Shown: positions 1 through 6,464, counted from the first letter of the stretch. The stretch is 18,816 nt of DNA from an uncultured Collinsella sp. (GCA_900542825.1 UQOY01000022.1:1-18816); one strand, 5' to 3'. Made by a program: numbers and translations. Notes: generated by a model from the letters alone, not told the origin.

Positions 1-55
1 ATATAGGCACACAAGGTCAAAGGCGGCACCATGATCCTCCTGGTCGACAAGATCG
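1..55 (+). repeat. 55-bp direct repeat, copy 1 (ABC-F gene start)
   Basis: These 55 bases are identical to positions 839-893, which hold the 5' untranslated end and first eight codons of the ABC-F gene. Identity stops after base 55: here the sequence continues tgcgttgaac, while the other copy continues aaaaaagctt. The repeat begins at the first base of the window, so it may extend further left. A true duplication, a tandem unit of 838 bases carrying tRNA-Met and tRNA-Ala, or an assembly-graph artefact are all possible. Confidence 0.95.
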
Positions 56-63
56 TGCGTTGA
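31..63 (+). pseudogene. truncated copy of the ABC-F gene start
   Basis: The ATG at 31 reads MILLVDKIVR and then a TGA at 61-63. The first eight residues match the real ABC-F protein that starts at 869, and the reading frame is lost just after the repeat ends. It cannot encode a working ATPase. It is best seen as a by-product of the 55-bp duplication, although a ten-residue peptide could in principle be translated from the copied start site. Confidence 0.6.
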
Positions 64-88
64 ACGGGCGTCGCGTGCATGGTAGTAT
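60..88 (+). promoter_or_regulatory. probable promoter for tRNA-Met
   Basis: TTGAAC at 60-65 and TAGTAT at 83-88 are separated by 17 bases, close to the sigma-70-type consensus. Transcription would start near 95 and give a leader of about 60 bases before the tRNA at 156. The promoter begins five bases after the end of the 55-bp repeat. It is a pattern match only. Confidence 0.5.
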
Positions 89-155
89 TTCACGACGTGG
101 TGCAACGTTTCTCTACATGGAAGTCCTCCATTACCTTTGCAACCACTAATCACAA

Positions 156-231
156 GGGCTCTTGGCGCAACGGTTAGCGCAGGGGACTCATAATCCCTGG
201 GTTCTGGGTTCGAATCCCGGAGGGCCCACCA
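156..231 (+). tRNA. tRNA-Met (anticodon CAT)
   Basis: The gene folds as a complete cloverleaf of 76 bases. The acceptor stem GGGCTCT pairs with AGGGCCC (221-227), the D stem is GCGC/GCGC, the anticodon stem GGGGA/TCCCT carries the loop CTCATAA with CAT at 189-191, and the T stem CTGGG/CCCGG encloses TTCGAAT. The discriminator A is followed by an encoded CCA (229-231). A CAT anticodon can belong to elongator Met, initiator Met or the lysidine-modified tRNA-Ile2. Elongator Met is my first choice, but Ile2 cannot be excluded by eye. Confidence 0.9.
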
Positions 232-242
232 GATTTTTCAGC

Positions 243-277
243 AGGTCAGGCAATTTGTTTGGCCTGTTTCCTTTTTT
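243..277 (+). terminator. probable terminator after tRNA-Met
   Basis: CAGGC (247-251) pairs with GCCTG (262-266), and AGG (243-245) with CCT (270-272) across a small internal loop. A run of T follows at 272-277. The stem is imperfect. The first 12 bases, 241-252, are identical to 18112-18123 in the tRNA-Pro terminator, which suggests a related but decayed terminator. Confidence 0.45.
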
Positions 278-350
278 CTGGCAACATTTTCCTGAAAGTA
301 TCCTGTTTGCCCACTTCCGAACGCCTCTGGTCGGGTTCCCGGTATGATCG

Positions 351-514
351 CCGCCACGAAACCGGCCCATCTACTACGTTTGACCCCAACCCCTCGACCA
401 TAACCAGTGTTTAGCGAAAACCACAGGCCGTCTACCTGCGGTTTTATTTTTGCCCAGGACTGTGTGGTCGGGCAGTGCCGGCCGAACGTAGTAGATGGGC
501 CCGTTTCGTGGCGG
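351..514. repeat. nested inverted-repeat element between the two tRNAs
   Basis: The 30-base arm at 351-380 is the reverse complement of 485-514 with one mismatch; the shared core includes CCCATCTACTACGTT. Inside it, CGACCA (395-400) faces TGGTCG (465-470), and a terminator-like hairpin sits at 417-445. The 164-base unit therefore has three nested tiers and contains no gene. It resembles a small non-autonomous mobile or extragenic repeat. No transposase or target-site duplication is seen. Confidence 0.8.
417..451 (+). terminator. terminator-like hairpin at the apex of the inverted repeat
   Basis: AAAACC at 417-422 pairs with GGTTTT at 440-445, and CAGG with CCTG inside it, around the loop CCGTCTA; a T-rich tract follows to 451. 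The stem itself ends in A and T runs, so it could act in both directions. It lies inside the nested inverted repeat and may belong to that element instead of serving a neighbouring gene. Confidence 0.6.
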
Positions 515-571
515 GAGGTCCCCGGGCGGCGACCGGACTGAAGCCGGAAAGGCGTGCGCCGCCGGCGCCGC

Positions 572-599
572 CCGCCCGCGGGGCGCGCCCCGCGGGCGG
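572..599. repeat. 28-bp perfect palindrome made only of G and C
   Basis: Positions 572-585 are the exact reverse complement of 586-599, centred on GGGCGCGCCC. It lies in a very GC-rich stretch (about 525-660) upstream of the tRNA-Ala promoter that has no credible gene. Just after it, GGGCATCGCGG occurs twice in tandem (603-613 and 613-623). No T tract follows the palindrome, so it is not a classical terminator. It could extrude as a cruciform or be a protein-binding site. Confidence 0.8.
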
Positions 600-679
600 A
601 AAGGGCATCGCGGGGCATCGCGGCCCGTTCCCGCGTCCGTATCCGCGGCCGCGGCGGCGAAAGTTTTTCAAAATTCTCC

Positions 680-708
680 TTGCATCGCCGTCCGAGTTCC
701 CGTATAGT
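680..708 (+). promoter_or_regulatory. promoter for tRNA-Ala
   Basis: TTGCAT at 680-685 and TATAGT at 703-708 are 17 bases apart, and the -10 box ends 12 bases before the tRNA. An A/T-rich tract (663-676) lies directly upstream, as in UP elements of stable-RNA promoters. The tRNA-Pro promoter has the same layout. Confidence 0.75.
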
Positions 709-720
709 ACTTGTTCGCAC

Positions 721-793
721 GGGGGCGTAGCTCAGCTGGGAGAGCGCTTGACTGGCAGTCAAGAGGTCAGGGGTTCGATCCCCCTCGTCTCCA
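721..793 (+). tRNA. tRNA-Ala (anticodon GGC)
   Basis: The acceptor stem GGGGGCG (721-727) pairs with CGTCTCC (786-792) and includes a G3:U70 pair, the main identity element of alanine tRNA. The D stem is GCTC/GAGC. The anticodon stem CTTGA/TCAAG holds the loop CTGGCAG with GGC at 754-756, and the T stem AGGGG/CCCCT encloses TTCGATC. The discriminator is A793. The next bases are CCC, so the terminal CCA must be added after transcription, unlike the Met and Pro tRNAs here. Confidence 0.96.
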
Positions 794-808
794 CCCGAGC
801 ATTGAATG

Positions 809-837
809 AGGCTCCAACGCAAGTTGGGGCCTTTTTT
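809..837 (+). terminator. strong terminator after tRNA-Ala
   Basis: AGGCTCCAAC (809-818) pairs with GTTGGGGCCT (823-832) over ten pairs, one of them G-T, with a GCAA loop and six T residues at 832-837. It ends 31 bases before the ABC-F start codon, so any transcript entering ABC-F from upstream must read through it. Confidence 0.92.
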
Positions 838-838
838 C

Positions 839-893
839 ATATAGGCACACAAGGTCAAAGGCGGCACCATGATCCTCCTGGTCGACAAGATCG
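839..893 (+). repeat. 55-bp direct repeat, copy 2
   Basis: This is identical to positions 1-55. It spans the base after the tRNA-Ala terminator, the ribosome-binding region and the first codons of ABC-F. To its left lies the terminator T run; the left neighbour of copy 1 is outside the window, so the repeat's true length is unknown. Confidence 0.95.
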
Positions 894-2905
894 AAAAAAG
901 CTTCGGCGCGCGCGTCCTCTTTAGCGGCGCGTCCTTCCAGATCAACCCCGGCGAGCGCTTTGCGCTCGTGGGACCTAACGGCGCCGGCAAAACCACCATG
1001 CTTAAAATCATCATGGGCATCGACAGCCCCGATGCCGGCCAGGTCCAGTACGCCAAGGACTGCCAGGTGGGCTACCTAGAGCAGGAAACCAACCTAGAGC
1101 AAAAGGACACCACCATCCTCGCCGAGGTCATGGCCGCCGCCAAGGAAATCCGCCGCATGGGCGAGCGCGCCAACGAGCTGCAGGCCCAGATCACCGAGCT
1201 CTCCGAGCAGGGCAAGGACGTCGACGCGCTCCTAAACGAGTACGGTCAGGTCCAAGACCGCTTTGAGCACCTGGGCGGCTACGAGCTCGAGAGCAACGCC
1301 CGCAAGATCCTGTCCGGCTTGGGCTTTAAGGTCACTGACTTTGAACGCCCGTGCTCCGAGTTCTCGGGCGGCTGGCAGATGCGCATCGCGCTGGCCAAGC
1401 TCTTCCTGCGCCATCCCGACCTGCTCCTTCTGGACGAGCCCACCAACCACTTGGACCTCGAAAGCGTTCAGTGGCTGCGCGGCTTTATCGCGAACTACGA
1501 CGGCGCCGTCCTCATCGTCAGCCACGACCGCGCCTTCATGGACGCGTGCGTCGACCACGTCGCCGCTCTTGAAAACCGCCGCGTAACCACCTACACCGGC
1601 AACTACAGCAGCTACCTCAAGCAGCGCGAGGACAACCTGGAGCAGATGCGCGCCAAGCGCGCTGCCCAAGAGCGAGACATCGCCCATATGCAGGTCTTCG
1701 TCGACAAGTTCCGCTACAAGCCCACCAAAGCCGCGCAGGCCCAGGAGCGCATCCGCAAGATCGAGCAGATCAAAAAGGAGCTCGTCATCCTGCCCGAGGG
1801 CCACAAGCACATCGACTTTAAGTTCCCCGACCCGCCGCGCTCGGGCGACATGGTCGTGGGCCTGGAGGGCGTCTCCAAGTCCTACGGCGAAAAGCACATC
1901 TACAGCGACATCGACCTCAAGCTCTATCGCGGCGAGCACGTGGCGCTCGTCGGCCCCAACGGCGCCGGCAAGTCCACGCTCATGAAGCTCCTCGCTGGAC
2001 TTGAGCCGCCCACCACCGGCACCCGCGATCTGGGCACCAACGTGGGCATCGCCTATTACGCCCAGCACGCGCTCGAGGGCATGACCGAATCGAACACCGT
2101 CCTGCAAGAGATCGACACTGTCACGCCCAAGTGGACCGTGCCGCAGCAGCGCAGTCTGCTGGGCGCCTTCCTGTTTAGCGACAACGATTCCATCGAGAAG
2201 CAGGTTCGCGTCCTCTCCGGTGGCGAAAAGGCTCGTCTGGCCCTGGCCAAAATGCTCGTGGCCCCCGAGGCGCTCCTGTGCCTCGACGAGCCCACCAACC
2301 ACCTGGACATCGACTCGGTGGATATGCTCGAGAATGCTCTGCAAAACTTCCCCGGCACCATCGTGCTCATCAGCCACGACGAGCACCTGGTGCGCGCCGT
2401 GGCCAACCGCGTGATCGACATCCGCGACGGCAAGGTCACGGTCTACGACGGTGACTACGACTACTACCTCTACAAGCGCGAGGACCTTGCGGAGCGCGCC
2501 GCCGCCGAGGCGGCAGGGGAGAGCGCGCCAGCGGCGAGCAAGAACACCAAGCCCGCCAACGCCGCTCAGGCCAACAGCCCCGCTGCGACCCCCAAGCCGG
2601 CCGAGGGCAAAAAGACCAAGGAGCAAAAGCGCGCCGAGGCCCAGGCCCGCGCCGCGCTCAACAAAAAGCTCAAGGGTGTGCGCAACCAGCTCAAAAAGAT
2701 CGAGGCGGAGCTCGACAAAAAGCGCGCCCGCTATGACGAGCTTATGGAATTGATGGCAAGCGAAGAGCTTTATGCCGATCAGGACAAGTTCAACGCCGCG
2801 CTGGGGGAATATAACGGCCTTAAGCAAGAGCTGCCCAAGCTCGAGGACGAATGGCTGGAGCTTTCCACCCAGATCGAAGAGGAGACCGCGCGTGAACTCT
2901 CGTAA
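869..2905 (+). CDS. ABC-F family ATPase (ribosome-associated type)
   Basis: This 678-residue protein has two ABC ATPase domains on one chain and no membrane segment, the layout of the ABC-F family. Domain 1 has Walker A GPNGAGKTT at 35-43, signature FSGGWQ at 165-170 and Walker B LLLLDEPTNHLD at 185-196. Domain 2 has Walker A GPNGAGKST at 362-370, signature LSGGEKARLALA from 449 and LCLDEPTNHLD from 470. The charged linker between them (about 235-305) is the family's interdomain helix pair, which reaches into the ribosomal E site. A low-complexity Ala/Pro/Lys stretch (545-590) leads to a C-terminal coiled coil (about 585-675). Known members are translation factors, and some protect ribosomes from antibiotics; which role applies here cannot be read from sequence. 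The ribosome-binding site is weak (AAAGGCGG), and no promoter is visible between the tRNA-Ala terminator and the ATG, so read-through is possible. Its last 14 bases overlap the next gene. Confidence 0.93.
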   Translation: MILLVDKIEKSFGARVLFSGASFQINPGERFALVGPNGAGKTTMLKIIMGIDSPDAGQVQYAKDCQVGYLEQETNLEQKDTTILAEVMAAAKEIRRMGERANELQAQITELSEQGKDVDALLNEYGQVQDRFEHLGGYELESNARKILSGLGFKVTDFERPCSEFSGGWQMRIALAKLFLRHPDLLLLDEPTNHLDLESVQWLRGFIANYDGAVLIVSHDRAFMDACVDHVAALENRRVTTYTGNYSSYLKQREDNLEQMRAKRAAQERDIAHMQVFVDKFRYKPTKAAQAQERIRKIEQIKKELVILPEGHKHIDFKFPDPPRSGDMVVGLEGVSKSYGEKHIYSDIDLKLYRGEHVALVGPNGAGKSTLMKLLAGLEPPTTGTRDLGTNVGIAYYAQHALEGMTESNTVLQEIDTVTPKWTVPQQRSLLGAFLFSDNDSIEKQVRVLSGGEKARLALAKMLVAPEALLCLDEPTNHLDIDSVDMLENALQNFPGTIVLISHDEHLVRAVANRVIDIRDGKVTVYDGDYDYYLYKREDLAERAAAEAAGESAPAASKNTKPANAAQANSPAATPKPAEGKKTKEQKRAEAQARAALNKKLKGVRNQLKKIEAELDKKRARYDELMELMASEELYADQDKFNAALGEYNGLKQELPKLEDEWLELSTQIEEETARELS

Positions 2906-3188
2906 GGCCGCTGCCGTGGCGATGAGCATCATCGCCATCGCCTGTCGCATCTGCGGCATCTTTATGAGCGCGATGACCGTGCTGCTGTGTTTTAGCGGCC
3001 TGACCGCCAAGTTGCAGATCGTAGGCTTTGTCGTTGAGCTTTCGCGCGCGCTGCCGAGCGCCATCGCCGGCTACGGCGTCATCACATCGCCCTTCGGCGG
3101 CGTGTTCCGCCTGGATTACGCTGTCGTCGCCGTTATTTTGTTTGTGATCGACTACCTGCTCACGCGCGCCTCGCGCCGCGTCCGCTAG
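2892..3188 (+). CDS. 98-residue membrane protein of unknown function
   Basis: I do not recognise this protein. I chose the GTG at 2892 because AGAGGAGA (2875-2882) lies at good spacing before it and the frame is open from there. ATG at 2922 is an alternative and would give 88 residues. The protein has a short basic start (NSRK), a long hydrophobic stretch at about 6-50 that could span the membrane once or twice, a Pro/Gly-rich connector (55-70) and a second segment (LDYAVVAVILFVIDYLL, 74-90), ending in a basic RASRRVR tail. It overlaps ABC-F by 14 bases and ends nine bases before the protease start, so it is probably translationally coupled to both. Codon use matches its neighbours. The basic tail suggests a cytoplasmic C-terminus. 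Confidence 0.75.
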   Translation: MNSRKAAAVAMSIIAIACRICGIFMSAMTVLLCFSGLTAKLQIVGFVVELSRALPSAIAGYGVITSPFGGVFRLDYAVVAVILFVIDYLLTRASRRVR

Positions 3189-3197
3189 GGGAGCGAC

Positions 3198-3881
3198 ATG
3201 TCCAGCAGCTACCTCATGAACCTGCTCGCCAGTGCCGTCGCCGTCATCGTGGGCATCGTCATCCACGAGAGCGCGCACGCCGCCGCGGCCTGGGCGCTCG
3301 GCGACAAGACGGCCCGTTCGCGCGGCCGTGTCTCGCTCAACCCACTCAACCACATCGACCCGTTTGGCACCGTCCTTCTGCCGCTGCTCATGCTTGCCGC
3401 CGGCGGCCCGGTGTTCGCCTTTGCCAAGCCCGTGCCCGTCTACCTCAACAACCTTAAGCACCCCAAACGCGACGAGGTCCTGGTAAGTGCAGCCGGCCCC
3501 GCATCGAACATCGCCCTCGCGTGTCTCGCGGCCGCCCTCATGCACGCGGCATACGGCAACCTCTACGCCAGCATGTCCTTTGCCGTGGCGTCCCAAATCA
3601 TGAACTTCGGCGCCACCTTTATCGTGGTCAACCTGTCGCTCGCGTTCTTTAACCTCATCCCGATCCCGCCGCTCGACGGCTCGTCGATTATCGTCCCGTT
3701 CCTCAAGGGAAAAGCGCTCGCCAATTACTATCGCCTGCAGCAATACGCCATGCCCATCCTCATCTTGGTGCTGTACCTGCTGCCCATGTGGACCGGCATC
3801 GACGTGATCGGCCGGTATTTCGACGTTACCGTGTATCCGCTGGCCGAGTGGTTGCTCAACTTCGCAATCGCCGGCATCTAA
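3198..3881 (+). CDS. site-2 protease family protein (peptidase M50)
   Basis: This is a 227-residue polytopic membrane metalloprotease. The zinc-binding HExxH motif is HESAH at 23-27 in the first membrane helix, and the third ligand lies in NLIPIPPLDGS (Asp160). Conserved family patches NPLNHIDPFGT (48-58) and AAGPASN (98-104) are present. There is no PDZ or CBS domain, so it belongs to the short, minimal branch of M50. Such enzymes cut substrates within the membrane, often to release regulators, but this one's substrate is unknown. GGGGAG precedes the ATG. A location just upstream of scpA and scpB is common in Gram-positive genomes, although no functional link to condensin is established. Confidence 0.92.
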   Translation: MSSSYLMNLLASAVAVIVGIVIHESAHAAAAWALGDKTARSRGRVSLNPLNHIDPFGTVLLPLLMLAAGGPVFAFAKPVPVYLNNLKHPKRDEVLVSAAGPASNIALACLAAALMHAAYGNLYASMSFAVASQIMNFGATFIVVNLSLAFFNLIPIPPLDGSSIIVPFLKGKALANYYRLQQYAMPILILVLYLLPMWTGIDVIGRYFDVTVYPLAEWLLNFAIAGI

Positions 3882-3889
3882 GGTAAACT
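3861..3889 (+). promoter_or_regulatory. possible promoter upstream of scpA
   Basis: TTCGCA (3861-3866) and TAAACT (3884-3889) are 17 bases apart. Both are imperfect matches, and the -35 box lies inside the end of the protease gene. If it works, transcription would start close to the hairpin at 3897-3915 and give scpA its own leader of about 70 bases. Confidence 0.3.
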
Positions 3890-3896
3890 TACAGGT

Positions 3897-3915
3897 CGAC
3901 CGTGCAAAACGGTCG
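3897..3915 (+). other. perfect hairpin in the scpA leader
   Basis: CGACCGT (3897-3903) pairs perfectly with ACGGTCG (3909-3915) around a five-base loop. No T tract follows, so it is not a classical terminator. It could stabilise a leader RNA or be an operator. It sits in the widest gap (84 bases) within the gene run. Confidence 0.5.
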
Positions 3916-3965
3916 CAACATGCACCCAAACCGCGCCGCGAAGGCGCCGTCAAAGGAGGTCGAAG

Positions 3966-4775
3966 ATGTCGTATCGCGTGTCGACGCAGGTCTACAGCGG
4001 ACCATTCGACCTGCTGCTGCAGCTGGTAACCCGCCAAAAAGTTGATATCGGCGCCATCTCGATCAGCGAGGTGGCCGAGCAATACCTGGCCGAGGTCGAG
4101 CGCATTGAGGCACTGGACCTGGACGTGGCGAGCGACTTTTTGCTGGTCGCGGCAACCCTTTTGGACATCAAGGCCGCCTCGCTGGTGCCCCAGGAGGCCC
4201 CGCGCAAGACAGACGACGATGACGAGGACGACGATGACCTCGAGGAACTCAGCGCGCTCGACGGCGACGCCCTGCGCGAAGTCCTGATTCAGCGCCTGAT
4301 CGCCTACAAGCAGTTTAAAGGCGCGGCGGCAGCCCTCGGCGCGCGCATGCAGGCCGAAAGCCGCATGCATCCCCGTGTGGCCGGCCCCGATCCCGAGTTT
4401 CTGGGCCTTATGCCCGACTACCTTGCCGGCATTACCCTGCGCGGCCTCGCCGTCATCTGCGCCGACCTGGACGGCAAGCGCCAGACCTTCCTGTTGGAGG
4501 CCGAGCACGTGGCACCGCATCGCGTGCCGCTCGACCTGACGGTGGCCTCGGTCGATCGCTTTACCATGACGCAACAAACCTGCACCTTCCGCGAGCTGTT
4601 GGACGGCGACGCCACCACCGAGCAGCTCGTCGTCACCTTCCTGGCCATGCTGGAGCTCGCCAAGCGCGGCTCGCTCACACTGAGCCAGGACGAGATCTTT
4701 GGAACCATTCAAATCAACCGCGTCGAGGGCGCCGAGGCATACGTGCCCGGCGAGGGCCCCGAGCTCACCGAATAG
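3966..4775 (+). CDS. scpA: segregation and condensation protein A (ScpA)
   Basis: ScpA is the kleisin of the bacterial SMC-ScpA-ScpB condensin. It bridges the SMC heads and helps compact and separate chromosomes. The N-terminal signature YSGPFDLLLQLVTRQKVDI (10-28) is typical of the SMC-neck-binding region. A very acidic stretch (TDDDDEDDDD, from about 80) marks the flexible middle. The C-terminal winged-helix region with FRELLD, VVTFLAMLELAKRG and QDEIFGTIQI binds the SMC cap. At 269 residues it has normal length. AAAGGAGG before the ATG fixes the start. It is followed after 11 bases by scpB, its partner. Confidence 0.95.
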   Translation: MSYRVSTQVYSGPFDLLLQLVTRQKVDIGAISISEVAEQYLAEVERIEALDLDVASDFLLVAATLLDIKAASLVPQEAPRKTDDDDEDDDDLEELSALDGDALREVLIQRLIAYKQFKGAAAALGARMQAESRMHPRVAGPDPEFLGLMPDYLAGITLRGLAVICADLDGKRQTFLLEAEHVAPHRVPLDLTVASVDRFTMTQQTCTFRELLDGDATTEQLVVTFLAMLELAKRGSLTLSQDEIFGTIQINRVEGAEAYVPGEGPELTE

Positions 4776-4786
4776 GAGCTGCAACC

Positions 4787-5506
4787 ATGTCAACCCTTTC
4801 CACGCTGGAGGCAAACAGCCTCAAAGGCGCCCTCGAGGCGCTGCTGCTGGTGTCGAGCGACCCGGTAAGCGCACCCGCGCTGGCAGGTGCGCTGGATATC
4901 GCCCCGGGCGAGTGCGCGTCGCTTTTGGCCGAGCTCAAGGTTGAGTACGAGGAGGCCAACCGTGGCTTTCAGCTGCGCGAGGTCGCCGGTGGCTGGCGCT
5001 TGTTCACGCACCCCGCCTACCACGATGTGGTCGAGGCCTACGTGTTGAGCTGGGACACGCAAAAGCTTTCGCAGGCGGCGCTCGAGACCCTGGCCGTCAT
5101 CGCCTACCACCAGCCCGTCACGCGTGAGGTGGTCAAGGGCATCCGCGGCGTCAACTCCGATGGCGTCATCGCGTCACTCGTGGACAAGGGCCTGGTGCGC
5201 GAGCTCGGTCGCGACCCCGAGCGCGGTCAGGCCATTATCTACGGCACGACCAACGCCTTCTTGGAAAAGTTCGGCCTGCGTTCCACCCGCGACCTGCCCG
5301 ATTTGGAGCAGTTTGCCCCCGACGAGCAGTCGCGCCAGTTTATCCGCGAGCGCCTGAGCGGCCGCAGCATTCAGTCCACGCTCGAGGAGCAGGCCGAGGA
5401 CCTGGACGAAGAGCGCGAACTGATCGATACCGATCTTGAGGACACCGATGGCGAGGAGCTTCTGCCCACCGGTGATACCTCGGAGGATATGCATGACGAG
5501 GACTAA
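4787..5506 (+). CDS. scpB: segregation and condensation protein B (ScpB)
   Basis: ScpB dimers bind the middle of ScpA and complete the condensin complex. The protein has the two winged-helix domains of the family: residues about 9-85 (SLKGALEALLLVSSDPVS and GFQLREVAGGWRLFTHP) and about 88-165 (LSQAALETLAVIAYHQPVTR, then IRGVNSDGVIASLVDKGLV). The acidic C-terminal tail after about 195 (EEQAEDLDEERELIDTD) is variable in the family. Length (239) is within the usual range. AATAGGAG precedes the ATG. The last 14 bases overlap the start of the rluB gene. Confidence 0.95.
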   Translation: MSTLSTLEANSLKGALEALLLVSSDPVSAPALAGALDIAPGECASLLAELKVEYEEANRGFQLREVAGGWRLFTHPAYHDVVEAYVLSWDTQKLSQAALETLAVIAYHQPVTREVVKGIRGVNSDGVIASLVDKGLVRELGRDPERGQAIIYGTTNAFLEKFGLRSTRDLPDLEQFAPDEQSRQFIRERLSGRSIQSTLEEQAEDLDEERELIDTDLEDTDGEELLPTGDTSEDMHDED

Positions 5507-6464
5507 CGAAGCAGGGGAGACGCGCATCACAAGCGCCACGGGCGCCACAACGCCCGCAGGAGACGTCCAGCCCGTCTATCCGCACACCATGCGCCTGCAG
5601 CGCTTTTTGGCGCGCGCGGGCGTGGCGAGCCGCCGCGGCTCGGAGGACCTGATGACTGCCGGCCGCGTGACCGTCAACGGCCAGATCGCGACCGAACTGG
5701 GGACTAAGGTCGATGTCGACTGCGACCATATCGAGGTCGACGGCATGCCCGTCAAGCTCAATCAGGGTGCCGTGTACCTGATGCTCTACAAGCCGACCGG
5801 CTACCTCACCACCATGAGCGATCCGCAGGGGCGCCCTTGCGTGGCCGATCTGGTCCCACGCGACCGCTTTCCGGGGCTCTTCCCGGTGGGTCGCCTAGAC
5901 CGCGACACCACGGGCCTTTTGCTCTTTACCACCGACGGCGACCTGTCGCAGGACCTGCTGCACCCCAGCAAGCACGTCTACAAGACCTACCAGGCGCTCG
6001 TGGACGGCCACCTGACCGATCGCGACTTGGAACCACTCCGCCGCGGCATCGAGCTCGACGACGGCCTGTGCCAGCCGGCAATCTGCCGCGTCATCAGCGC
6101 GCGCGAGGCCGAGGCCGTGGCCCCGCAAGGCATCAAGCCAGGTACCACCGCCGTCGAAGTCATCATCCGCGAGGGCCGCAAGAACCAGGTCAAGCGCATG
6201 CTGAGTAAGATTCACCACCCGGTGATCCGCCTGCACCGCTGTAACTTTGCCGGCCTGGAGCTCAAGGACGTGGCCAAGGGCTCGTGGCGCGAGCTCACCG
6301 ATCGCGAGGTGCAGATCCTCAAGGCCGGCGGTATCCCGCCCAAGCAGGCCAGCTCCAAACGCGGCGCCGCGCCGGCGACCAACAACGCGAGTCGCACGCG
6401 TCACCACGGCAGCCACGGCTCCGCGCCCAAGCGCAACACCTACCGCGAGCGCTACACGAGCTAG
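5493..6464 (+). CDS. rluB: 23S rRNA pseudouridine synthase, RluB type
   Basis: This family converts specific uridines of 23S rRNA to pseudouridine. I chose ATG 5493 because CGGAGG (5481-5486) lies just upstream; the S4 domain itself starts later, at residue 33 (ATG 5589, a possible alternative). The S4 RNA-binding domain covers about 33-90 (MRLQRFLARAGVASRRGSE). The catalytic domain holds YKPTGYLTT and the active-site motif GRLDRDTTGLLLFTTDG with Asp136. The IIREGRKNQVKRML stretch is also typical. A Lys/Arg/Ser-rich, disordered tail follows (about 285-323). The scpA-scpB-rluB order is widely conserved in Gram-positive bacteria. RluB versus RluE/F specificity is inferred from the S4 domain and this context. 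Confidence 0.92.
   Translation: MTRTNEAGETRITSATGATTPAGDVQPVYPHTMRLQRFLARAGVASRRGSEDLMTAGRVTVNGQIATELGTKVDVDCDHIEVDGMPVKLNQGAVYLMLYKPTGYLTTMSDPQGRPCVADLVPRDRFPGLFPVGRLDRDTTGLLLFTTDGDLSQDLLHPSKHVYKTYQALVDGHLTDRDLEPLRRGIELDDGLCQPAICRVISAREAEAVAPQGIKPGTTAVEVIIREGRKNQVKRMLSKIHHPVIRLHRCNFAGLELKDVAKGSWRELTDREVQILKAGGIPPKQASSKRGAAPATNNASRTRHHGSHGSAPKRNTYRERYTS

Noticed and set aside
351..514. CRISPR repeats or a transposon with its own transposase.
   Set aside because: There are only two inverted arms, no array of direct repeats and no transposase or integrase gene between or near them.
475..924. A 149-codon plus-strand frame through tRNA-Ala.
   Set aside because: It crosses the GC palindrome, the promoter, the tRNA and the terminator, so it is spurious.
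238..1056. A 272-codon minus-strand frame across the tRNA region and the start of ABC-F.
   Set aside because: It runs through tRNA-Ala, the nested repeat and two terminators. The tRNA and terminator structures are much better supported.
4200..4260. The Asp/Glu run in ScpA as a sign of repeat expansion.
   Set aside because: Acidic low-complexity linkers in the middle of ScpA are common in the family, and codon use is mixed and not a pure repeat.
1232..4814. Very long minus-strand open frames opposite ABC-F, the protease and scpA (for example 1232-3064 and 2820-4814).
   Set aside because: They are by-products of GC-rich codon use on the plus strand, lack ribosome-binding sites, and encode low-complexity sequence that matches no family I recognise. 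The plus-strand genes explain the DNA fully.
5436..5492. An earlier in-frame start for rluB at 5436.
   Set aside because: It would lengthen the overlap with scpB to 71 bases and add a stretch unlike the family, while CGGAGG supports ATG 5493.
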